From: Brachionus plicatilis
Taxonomy: Eukaryota > Rotifera > Eurotatoria > Ploima > Brachionidae
Direction of reading: 5' to 3'
Assembly (NCBI GenBank): GCA_010279815.1
Contig: QEOQ01000670.1
Location: 1,045,734 to 1,109,733 of the forward strand
Length of the DNA stretch: 64,000 bases
The notes under the pieces were generated by a model. That model was not told the origin of the DNA and made no database searches. It worked only from the letters and a program-made list of their open reading frames with translations. The translations under genes were made by a program, and so were the position numbers. Shown piece by piece: positions 1 through 11,200 of the stretch (positions are counted from its first letter, which is position 1; each line of letters starts with the position of its first letter).

Positions 1-1395
1 CTTCACTCAAATTCCTTATCCAAAAAAAAAACAACAAAACCAAAATCAGTCTACGCCAAAAATTATTTTTGAATTTATTTTGAAAAAAATTAATAGCCAA
101 AATTTTTTAGTCCCCAAATTGAATTAGACAAATTGAATCGGTGAAAAATTAATGGCATAGCTTCTTAGCTTTGTGAAAAAAATTTTCATATATTTTAGTT
201 TATATTATCTTGAGCCACATAACTCAGACAAGTCTAAGAAAATTTTTCTTTATCAAATATGCATTTTTTTTCATAGAAAAATCAAACTCATTCGTATCTT
301 TTAAAAGTGGACAGAACATGTTATATCAAGTTTATGAGTAAATTATCGAAACAAGAGTGTACTTTTATTGTTTAACCATTAAATTTCAAAATTGGTTAAA
401 AATCAACCTATCTATTTTCATGTGATTCACAATCAAAATTTTAAATATCAAACTCTTTTTAAGAAGAAACTAATCGACTATTTGTTTTTTTATTCTGTTC
501 TGATTTTTTCTACTAAAAAACATTAAATATTGTGCAACAATTAGAGAACAATTTTATCCAATATTCCCTTTTATTTTAAGGACTAGAAGAAACTTAAAAA
601 CATTATGGATATTTTTGTATTTATCAGTTTTATGAACGCAAAATTCAATTTTTTTTTTAAGTCAAAATCAAAACCAAAATTTAATTATAAATTAGGTTTC
701 AAATTGAAAGACTTAAACTTATAAGAACAAATTCAACATTTTCGAAAGAAAAGGATTTTAAAACCCCTGGATGATATAGAAAATATTTTAAATATAGAAG
801 ATTTTATTTTTATTTTTGAAGAGCAAATTTATAAAAAGCACTTTTTTGACAAGAAATCATCTGAAATGTGTAATTATTAAAAAAAAATTTTTTGTCTGCT
901 GAATGAGTAGAACTCATACAAATTGACCGATAACGTTTGAATGACAACATTCTTGTTATCTTTTTCCAACACATCGCATATTATCACTACTACGATGTTT
1001 AAATAATTATTTAATAAAATTATTTTATTTTAATTTTATTTTTGATGATTAATAATAATTAGAGGTTATAAATTAAATTTGTTATATGTTTGAGTCAAAT
1101 GACCATATATTAAGCAGCTATTTTTATTTATATATTTGATCAAAATTTGCATCCTACAGTACAACTAAAAAAAAGAGTGAAAAAGTTTTTTTTTATAAGA
1201 TCGTTTCAATTCAGAAAAACTTTACTAATGTAGTGCTGCTACCATACGGTGAATTCACCATTTTTTACGTAAATTATGGTAATCTAAAAAACGGCAATTA
1301 TCGTAAAATACCGATAATTATCGTAAATTTCCCAAAATTATGATAAAATTTAGTATAAAATACAACAAAAAAGGAAAAATGGATTTCTATTATTA

Positions 1396-1565
1396 CAGTG
1401 TTTTACTTTAAACCACAGAACGGGTAATATTACATTATTTTACGTAAGTTAACATATTATTACATCCTAATTTTGATGTAATTTTATGTAATCTTACATT
1501 TTTTGCTGTAAAATTACGTAAAATGATGTAATATTACCCATTCTGCGGTTTAAAGTAAAACACTG
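1396..1565. mobile_element. Mariner-like MITE with TA target duplication
   Basis: The two ends are inverted copies: the left end reads CAGTGTTTTACTTTAAACC and the right end is its reverse complement, with the inverted similarity running on through a TTACGT-rich interior. TA dinucleotides flank both ends (1394-1395 and 1566-1567). Ends beginning CAGT with a TA duplication are typical of Tc1/mariner-type non-autonomous elements. The 170-bp length leaves no room for a transposase. Confidence 0.75.
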
Positions 1566-2064
1566 TATATTAATTTTTTTATACTTCAAAATATTTATAT
1601 TTTAACTGTTTATCCGAACTGAATTACAGCCCCTTCTTAATAAAATACAAAATACAAAATTAAGTTAAATAGAATAAAATTAATATTAAAACGAAAAGTA
1701 AAAAAAGTTTAGTGAAATAAGTTATTCAATTTGGTGTTTTTTTACTGTTAGTTAAGATAGAAAAGTCCTAAAATTTAGAAGGCGGTAGCAAATATTAATT
1801 CATCATTATCGCCTAGAAAAACGAAAAAAACACATGGTGCAAATTACGTAATGGAAGCTTTATTTTTGCATGAAAAAAGAAATAAAATAAAAATCAATTG
1901 GCATAAAATGGAGAATTGAATTTTGAGATCAAGATCAAAAGATCAAAACACAAATAGTAATATTGTTTTTTATAAAAGAGAAAAATAAATTTTTTACAAG
2001 GCAATTACTTGATATGTCATGTCATGTCATGTAAAATTTATAATTTGTTTAAGTGGAAAAATTT

Positions 2065-2573
2065 GCATCTTGAAGTTGATGATCAATTCAAAAAATCATT
2101 TCAATTCAAAAAGTTTATCCTTAGATATTTAACTAAATCTTTGATTTAATTTAAATAATTTAGATTTAGAAAATAAAATAAATTAAATTAAAATAAATTT
2201 TCTCAATCCAATAATAAAATTGATCTTCAATTAAGTTAACTGATTTTTTGTAAAGTTTTATTTTCATTTTATTACTTATTTTGTATTTTTTATTTGAATT
2301 TCTTTAAATTTAATTGTTAATGCTAACACAAATACTTTTGAAATAAAAAATCTCAATTAAACTAATATAAAAATCAGTTAATACATTTAAATATTAAAAT
2401 CGATTATCAATGGACTGAGAAAATGTTTTTTCAATTTTTTTTTATTTTATAAATCTACATTGCATGTAAAGCATGTTACATTACAATTATTTAAGTTAAA
2501 TTTAGTTTAAAATCTAAGGATAAACTTTTTGAATTGAAATGATATTTTGAATTGATCAGCAACTTCAAGATGC
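2065..2573. mobile_element. Fold-back element, GGCAT.TTGAAGTT family
   Basis: The left end GCATCTTGAAGTTGATGATC and the right end are reverse complements, and the match continues inward for roughly 80 bases with A/T-only changes, giving a 509-bp non-coding fold-back element. The flanking 9-mers (GAAAAATTT and CGAAAATTT) agree at seven positions, so any target duplication has decayed. The same ends occur at 6211-7342 and, more diverged, at 47813-48514. Confidence 0.75.
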
Positions 2574-5259
2574 CGAAAATTTAAAGTAATTTTGTTTGAA
2601 TGAATGGATATAAAGGGAATTAATTTAAATTTTTGAATTAACTTAACCTGAATTATTTAAATTGTTTATTGTTTTTGTTAATTAAATTAGAGATCAATCA
2701 TATTGATGTAAATTTGATAATGATCCAATATTAGACATAAAATGTCTAGTAATGTTTAGTAATCATTTCTTAAAAATTATCAAAATTGCAGAGTGTTTTG
2801 CAGGCTTATATTACTTTATGATATTATTACTTTATGACTTTATAATTTTTTTTAAAATAAATTAAATCATCTCTAAAATTAAATTAAAATAAAAAGTTTC
2901 TATTCCAATGCTCTTAATTTTTTTTTGTAAAATTTTCCAAATATGGTACCAACCTTGTAGCTCTTTGTTAATATTTTCCAAAAAATTGTTTTTATTTTTC
3001 ATGTAAGAATTCAAGACTGGAATTGTGAACATTGTCTTATTTTCAGTCTTCCATCAATAAGTATTTTTTCAAAAATAAAAAAAACTATCATATTAATAAT
3101 TGTTGTTAATGACTTTTTTAAACAAATTTAATTTATTTTATTCAATGTAGAGTCAGATTTTTTTGGACATATGTACAAATTTGTACAATTTTAAAAGTAA
3201 TTCTTTTGAATTGTTTTTGTATTCCCAGTCATCAAAAACCGTTATCAAGTGAAATGATTTATAAATAATTAATCAAATACTTAAAAAATTCGGCAAAGTC
3301 ATTGTTTGAATAGCTAAAAAAAGTTTTATTTTTTATTGTGTCGATTAACAACTTTAAAAATTTAGCAAAAAAAATTTAGTTCTTGTTTTCTAGCAAAATA
3401 ATTGTTGTGTAATTTTTGTAATTTTATTGACTTTTTTCTCATTAAACAATTTTACTAAACAAGATTTTTATTTGATTTAATCATATAAATAAAAAAGGAA
3501 AATTTTAGGTATCCCAGAAAAGAAAACTTTTCATAAATATGTCTGCAAATATTATTGTAAAATTGATTGCTTGATTTTTAATCTACAAAATACGGCAATC
3601 GAAACTCGATTATTAAAAATGGGTTCCACTAAAAAATCTTACCTATTCTCATTTATTTTATCCTTTATAAAAAATAAATGATTTATTTAATTATTTGTAG
3701 ACCTTGTATCAACAACTCACTATTACTTTATTTATTAGGTTTTACTTTACTTTTATTTAAAAACATACTATTTTTTTAGTTTTGTTGTTCAACAATATTT
3801 AATTAAATAATTTTAAAATTTATCCACATTTTCGTATCTTGTACAATTTTTTATTCAAAACACTATTACATTTTTTATTTTCTAGGCATTAGAAAAAAAT
3901 AATATAAATCTTAAATATAACTCAATTGTGACTGAAAGGAAAAATTAATATTTATCCCAAACAGCCAAGGGATTGTTTCCAAATTCTGTATCGAAAATAA
4001 ATAATAAATTTAAACATAAAATTTAATTTTATTATTTCAAGAATTGTTTCTCATTTACTTTGACTTTTTTTAAATTCTAAATTGCTTACACCCGATTGGT
4101 AATGTTGATAATTCTTATCTAACCGAATTAAAAAAAAAAGCATTTCTTCTTCAGATTTAATTAAATTTTGATTTTAAATCTAATTCAAGTTTATTCTTTT
4201 TTGGATAAATAAAGAAAATCCATTCAAATATTTTTTTTTTTTTTTAAATGTCAAGCATAAAATTTTGGTTTTAGTTAAAATTTTGAAAATTGTATGGCAC
4301 CAAATTTTGAAATTTTAAAAGCTCAAGTCAATTATTAGAAAAGATAAAAAGTGATCGTATCCAACAAATAAATTAATTACTTTAAGATGATAAAATAATT
4401 CATTTTTGTTGCTATTGTGATAAGAATAATAATTTAGGTATTTAACTGCCGATTAAAATGAGCTCAATGACGAATAATGAATGCTTCGTTTTAAACGAAT
4501 CATTTTGCAATTGATGGCTTTTTGAAAAGTGAATTAAAACCTTTGATTTAGCCCTTGAAAACATAAAAGTGAGGCTTTTCTTGTTTAAGTTTTCATTACT
4601 TGATAAATAAATTTTGTTCTGAGAACTTTATTTGTGGATCATAAGGGCACACAAAAATCCAAAAAGTTTCTAAATTTATAAAGCTACCGAATATTTAGAA
4701 AAATATTTACTTTTCATAGTTTATTAACATATTGAAAGATTTTTGTATTTTTTACCTGGCGATGGATAGTTTAGAATTTGTGTTGAAATTGCTTGGTTTC
4801 AACAACCACTCTCGCTCTCTACTGCTCGTCTATGCATAAATTAAATATATTAAAATCATTTTCACTTGATTACGTCGTACCTTTTCTTTTGAGATACACT
4901 AATCCGATACCGTTTCGGTATTAGCCTACCTCGGGCACATCGAATTCAAATTTTTTTTCTAAAAAACTTTTCTTTTTTTCAAAACAAATTTATTGCGTAA
5001 CTTTTTGTATTTCATTTCTTTATTTTGAAAAATCTCAAACAAATTTAAGGCAAAACAATATAATTAGTGACATTTGCTTAAATAGCTCGAAAATAAGTTT
5101 TAAATAAGCGTCACATTTATTTTGGACAATTTTCTTCACTCACTAAATTTCTTTTACATTTAAATTTTTTTACTTTAATTAATTATTTTATACTTTTGAT
5201 AAGATATAACTTTGCATGGTAACCGTGAAATGTACTAAGAAAAAATATCAAAAAGTAAA

Positions 5260-8200
5260 ATGTCATCGCTCTACCAGTCCATAATCAACGTGATATCCAA
5301 GCCAAGCGAGAAGCGCACTGACGACGAGATCCGCCACATTCTCGCCTGGTTCTTGAACTTGTTCAAAAAAAAAGCCGCCGTATTCGGCGATCTAAAGCCA
5401 GGTTAATTCAAATCTAAAATGGATTAATAAAATTTTAGTTTTTTTTTAACTTTTTTTATTTTCAGAAATTGTAAAGGACATAATCAAAAATTGTAGTTTT
5501 GAGACAAAAAATTGTAATGACATAATCATTAAACAGGGAGACATTGGTGATTGTTTTTATATAAATCTGCGCGGCAAAGTGTCCATTTACATCAATCATC
5601 AAAAGCACGATGAAAATGATCGAATCGATTGGCAAGATTCGTTCAATGCGGACGACAGTGTTCTGAATGATTCGTTTACGGACAGCTCGTTTGCTGAGAG
5701 CGCCGAAAAGAGCCGCAAGATTAGAGAAAAATTGGGCAGTTATGTTACTTCATTGGGAGCAGGCGAGGGCTTTGGTGAAATTGCTCTGGTCAGTGAAGAA
5801 AATCGAACTGCTTCGATTATAGCTGATGAAACAACAGACCTAATGGTGGTCAATAAAGCACTATACGCCCGGTGTCTTCAGACACCGACTCTACGCAAGT
5901 TGGAGGAGAAAAAACAGTTCATAAACAGGTCGCCTTTTTTCGGAAATTGGGCTCCCAAGATGAAAAAATTGCTAAGCCTGTGTCTCGAAAGAGACATAAT
6001 TCCGTACGATTCATATCTCGGTATCCAGGACGAGAGCGCGGATAGAATCTATTTTATCATTAGTGGTCAAGCTAAGGTAATGGTCAATTCTTCCAGACAC
6101 CAGGCTCAATATCCACGCATGTATCCGCTTAAGTTGCCCGAAAACAGAAACAAACCGTTGACTGCCAATTTGTTAGAGTAAGTGAAAGAAAGCTAAATTG
6201 AAGTTATTTTGGCATCTTGAAGTTGATGATCAATTCAAAATTTCATTTCAATTCAAAGAGTTTATCTTTATTATTATTATTATTATTATAAAAAAGCTAC
6301 AGCAAGACTAGCTTGTGGAGGCGGCCTATATGAGAGGTCGCCTATAGTAGCTTGTTGCACATAATGAGATAAAACACTGATAGAAATATACAATAAAAAT
6401 TTTAGGGTTAAAAAAGTTAATTAATTTTTACAAGAATAAAAAAACTGGAAGTACATTCTAATAAGAAAAAGAAAGAATTATATTTAGTATACAACTGATA
6501 TAAAGTGTTAAAAAGCAAATATCAAAGGGTTGTGATATTAGTTGTTAAAATTAATATTAGATATTAAAATTAATCTTTAAATTTATTTAAACAATTTTAA
6601 TGTAATATGTTTTACATCTAATGTAAATTTGAACAATAGAATAACAAAAATTTATTTCGAAATTATCTGTAGGAAGATCGATATTTGGATTTTATTACCT
6701 ATTTTGAATTTAATATTTGAAACTCATTTATAAATCTAATTTTGAATTTTGAATGCTAGGTACAAATACTATTGAAATAAAAAATTTCAAAATAAACTCT
6801 ATAAAAAATCAGTTTATAAATTTAAATTTTAAAAATCAATTTTATCAGTTTGTTGAGAAAATATTTTTTTTAAAATTATTTTATTTTTTAAATCTACAAT
6901 TTCAAGCATGTTACATTAAAATTGTTTAAATAAATTTAATGATTAAGTGGTTGTGAAGTTCATTTCGATTCTATCGATTCAATTCAGAAAAATTTGAATA
7001 ACTTTCTACTATAAGGAATAATTTAGTTCTGTAAAGAAGTTTAATTGCTTAATCCGAAAATATATGTCTGCAAAAACTCTGCAACATACTTGCACAGTTG
7101 ATTAGAGTTCTTTATAATGGCGTGCAAAATGCATAAAATTGCAGACCTATTTTACTGCATTAAGCAAATTTGCTTATAATTAAGCATTTTATAGAACTAA
7201 ATTATTTATTTTAGCAAAAAAGTTATTCAAGTTTTTCTGAATTGAAACGAACTTCACAACCCCAAAGATTAATTTTAAAATCTAAAGGTTAACTATTTGA
7301 ATTTAGATGATATTTTGAACTGATAATCAATTTCAAGATACCGTTATTTTTAGTGACGAATTTGAATTTTCAAAATTTGTTATTTTGACCCCAAATCATT
7401 AACCTAAGCATTGTAATGGTCTTCCGCAATTTGTATTTTACATTGTTTACGTAAAATTTACAAAAGTAAAAAATCATTAATTTACAATATTTTACGAATA
7501 AAATACAAAATGCGAAACACCACTGTATGGTTTTGTGAAATTCAGTACAAAAGAACAGAACAAAGTGTAAAAAAATTAAATAACTTTTTTTCTAAAAGTT
7601 TAAAATTAATTCTGTGAATGCAGAATGGTGCAACATTCAAAGTTGCATCAACTGTAAAAGTCTGCTAATGATGTGCAAAATCTCTGCAAAATGCACCACG
7701 CTCGATTTTATTGAAATTTAATTTCTGCTAAACTCTGCAAATTTAGCAGACCTTGATATTTGATGCAACTTTGAATGTTGCACTAAGTTGCATTTACAGA
7801 ATTAAGTTTAAACATTTAGAAAAAAAGTTATTCAATTTTTTTACATTTTTTTTTGTTCTTTTTATCATTTTGTACTGAATTTCACAAAACCCCACTGTAT
7901 TAATTTATATTTTTTAAATTTTTACTCAGTAAAAAAATGCTTTTTAATAATTGAAGAAAAGTTTGCCAATTTAAGATAAAAAAAAATCTTAAAATCGGTT
8001 GAGCATGAAGGAAGTTATTAAACTCGCTATTTTTGCGACTACATATATCTAACAAAATAAGTACAAAAAGTAAAAGAAGTTTTTGTCTACTCAAGTTTAT
8101 TTTATTATAAGCGAAAATTTCTTATACCCATATTTCTGACTACCGTTTTCACTCTAATTTTAGTTTTAAAAAAACTTTTTTCTAATTTTAATAATTAATT

Positions 8201-11200
8201 AAAATAATTTAAACACCAAAATTTTAGCTTTTATAAACTAAAAATTTATACCATCAATACGAGTTTGTTACACACAAAATGGCCCCTAAACATTTAAAAT
8301 ATACAATTTAGAGAATCAATTTCAGATTTAAAGAAAAAAGTTTTTTAATTTTCACATTTGTTCTGTTTTTTGTTCTAAAATTTACAACGACTTTAGTTCA
8401 TTTTTAATCATGATTATTTAAAAATGAAAAAAAAATTTATCTACAAATTTCAATTTAAAATTCAAATAGAATATAATATTTTTTAAATTAGTATTAAAAG
8501 TGATAAAGATTTTTAATACTGTAAATTTCGAGAAAGAATAACGAAAACGAAATAAATGATGAATAACAAGGATCATTTAACAATTTTAAATTTTAAAACA
8601 ATGTAATTTAAATTTTATCAGTGTATTTCAAACATGTTTAGAGTCTAATTAATTTTTTTAATTTGATTTTTAATTTTAAATGAATTTTTAAATACTAAAT
8701 AATTATGATTTTTTTAACTCTTTTAAAGCCGATCAAGCCAGAATAAATCTATTGGAATTAAGCGGCGTAATCAAACGTTTGCTGAGGCCGAGTGGCAGTT
8801 AAAAAGCAAAAATTTTGAAATTGGAATTATTGGTGCAGGTGAGATTAGTGGTCTTTGCGAAATAATTTTCGATATGCCCACCTATATGCAAAGCACCAAG
8901 TGTTTAGAAGATTGTGATGTCTATTACATATACAGGCGAAGTTATGAACGACTGATTGCCAAAAGAAATGCGTTTTGTATCAATAAAATGAAAGAATACG
9001 TCTATTTGAAGCTGAGTGCTCGAAACATGAGGCTTAAAAACTTGTATCCCATTGATCTTTACAGAAGTATTCAGTACATGATTGAATTGTCATATCAAAA
9101 AGCATCAAATGAAATAGATATTTATCAACTGATCAAGAAAAAATATCATAAACGAAATAGAGTTGGCAATGCAAAGACACAATCAAACGAAATACAAATA
9201 AATAACTTGACACAAAATATCGAAGAAAATAATAAAAGTATCGATTTTTATTTATTTTAAAAGGGTCTAATCAAATTTAAATATTTAATTTATGGTCTAA
9301 ATCTAAGTTCCCTTTCAATTTTAATTAAAATATTAATGATTTTACAGTAAAAAAATGTAATTTTATCAAAATTTATGTAAAATTTATTTGTAAAATATTG
9401 TTATTTAACGGAAATTTAATTAAATTGGTAAAAGGGACAAAAAAGTGTATTTTTTGCCAATTTTGTTAAATTTAAGTAAATTTTTTAATTGCTATTTTTT
9501 TAATACCTTAGTTGTCTTAAAGTCCCAAAATAAAGTCCAGTCCGGACTTGGACTGCACTTGAGACTTGTGACTTTTAAACAACTCTGGTTAATTCATAGT
9601 AATAAATATGAAAAATAGCCAATTTATCATAATATTTTTTACCGTAAAATAAAGTAAAAAAATGATAAAAAAGGTAAATATTCATTTTTGAAAATTTTTT
9701 AATAATTAGACTATTCAACTTCCTAATTGATTACAATTTTTATTACCTTATTAGGAAAGAGATTTAACTTTGGGAATATTATTTAAGCACAATTAATTTC
9801 TGATTACACCATTTCTGATTATAACACAAAAAATTTTGTTTGAAAATAATTCTTAAAGGAATTTTTTTTTCAACACAAAAATGTATAAAATAAGATAAAT
9901 TTTTTTTAATTTTTAATTTTATTTTATGATATTTATAAGTGAAAGTTAGGTAAATAAAGTAAATTTCGAAGCTTAAAGAAAAGAAATTTAAAAAATTAGT
10001 CTCTAGAAATTAAATTTTCCCAACAAGCAATTTTTTAACCAATTTAATGTTAGACTTTGAAGCCTTTGAAAATCTAGAAGCTTATTAAAAAGCATTTTTG
10101 TGTTTAATGTTTTTTTTCAAAATAACTTTCTGTGATATATGCATTTATTTCATTTTTAATTTTTTGTGCTAAAAGTATTTTTTTCAAATTTTAATTTTTG
10201 CGTTGGGAAGAAATCATTTTGTGCTAAGCGTTTTGAAATTGTGTTGAATGGTTTTTTTTTTGTGTTGAAAATGGAGACACTTTAACTTTTAAATTACTGA
10301 ATAATTAAAACTAAAACTCAAATTATTTTTATATGATTTATATTTTCTGGTTTTAGCTTCTTTTGAAATTATAGTTCACGAAATTCAAAACTTTAGTGCT
10401 ATCTGAATTTTACATTTTTGACTCAAAATTCGTAATCTACGCCCTCGAAAACCCCAAAAAAAAAAATTTTTTGAAGGGGACAAAAACAAAATTTTTTACA
10501 CCCAGGGTTCCAAAAATAGCAAACCCTTTAAAAAGTTGTTGTTCTTTAAGACTCAAAATCTCAAAGATAAAACTTAAATATACTAAAAATATACTAATTA
10601 TTTTTTATTTTATTGCTTTATTTTTTTTTAAAAATCTCTTTAAATCATGTGATTTTTACTAAATTTGTCAAATTTGAATTCTTGTTAGAATTTTTAGATT
10701 AAACTAAAGAATTCGATATTTTTAGGTGCTTAACTACTGTTTTTTTTCGATTTTCCTGAAAAATATGCTTTAGGACTTGACCGTATGTAGCACCATTATT
10801 GTAACCTCCTAAACACCGCCAAAATCTTCTAGTTAATTTTTTTTGAAAGCTCAGAACCCAAATACTTTTCTTTGGCTTCGGCTAAAAGCTCCATCATTCT
10901 TGGAAATGTCTGATTTGTTCTTTCTCTAATATGCTGTTTAAAATAACACCAAAGACCTTCTATAGGATTGAGCTCACAATATGCTTTTAGAACTTGACCG
11001 TATGTCGCACCATAATTGTTACCTACTAAACATCGCCAAAATCAAAACATATTTTATCTAAGCATCCAGCTTTTCACACTGAAAGCAATCTTGAGATATT
11101 AGCCAAAAAATATGGACATAAAGTTGTTGTTTTGCCTAAATTTCATTGTGAGCTCAATCCTATAGAAGGTCTTTGGTGTTATTTAAAACAGCATATTAGA

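Larger units (their letters stand above)
1..5259. other. AT-rich intergenic region
   Basis: No protein-coding gene is recognisable on either strand. The stretch is extremely A+T rich with many homopolymer runs. It holds two inverted-repeat elements (1396-1565 and 2065-2573), a dispersed repeat at about 2585-2765 that recurs inverted at about 42719-42920, a short GTCAT microsatellite near 2016-2035, and a less AT-rich patch at about 4750-4945 that may be the 5' end of a minus-strand transcript. The last 300 bases are presumably the promoter and 5' UTR of the gene starting at 5260. Confidence 0.6.
6211..7342. mobile_element. Fold-back element with 8-bp target duplication, carrying two insertions
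   Basis: This lies in intron 2 of the CNBD gene. The left end GGCATCTTGAAGTTGATGAT and the right end at 7342 are inverted copies, and GTTATTTT flanks both sides exactly (6203-6210 and 7343-7350). It is a relative of the 2065-2573 element but longer, because it has received at least two insertions: a retroposon-like piece with a TTA microsatellite at about 6262-6420, and a second fold-back element at 6947-7263. Confidence 0.75.

Noticed and set aside
4865..4945. Possible tRNA or small nuclear RNA in the structured patch
   Set aside because: No tRNA A/B-box pair or cloverleaf, and no match to U1, U2, U4, U5, U6 or 5S sequences that I can recognise.
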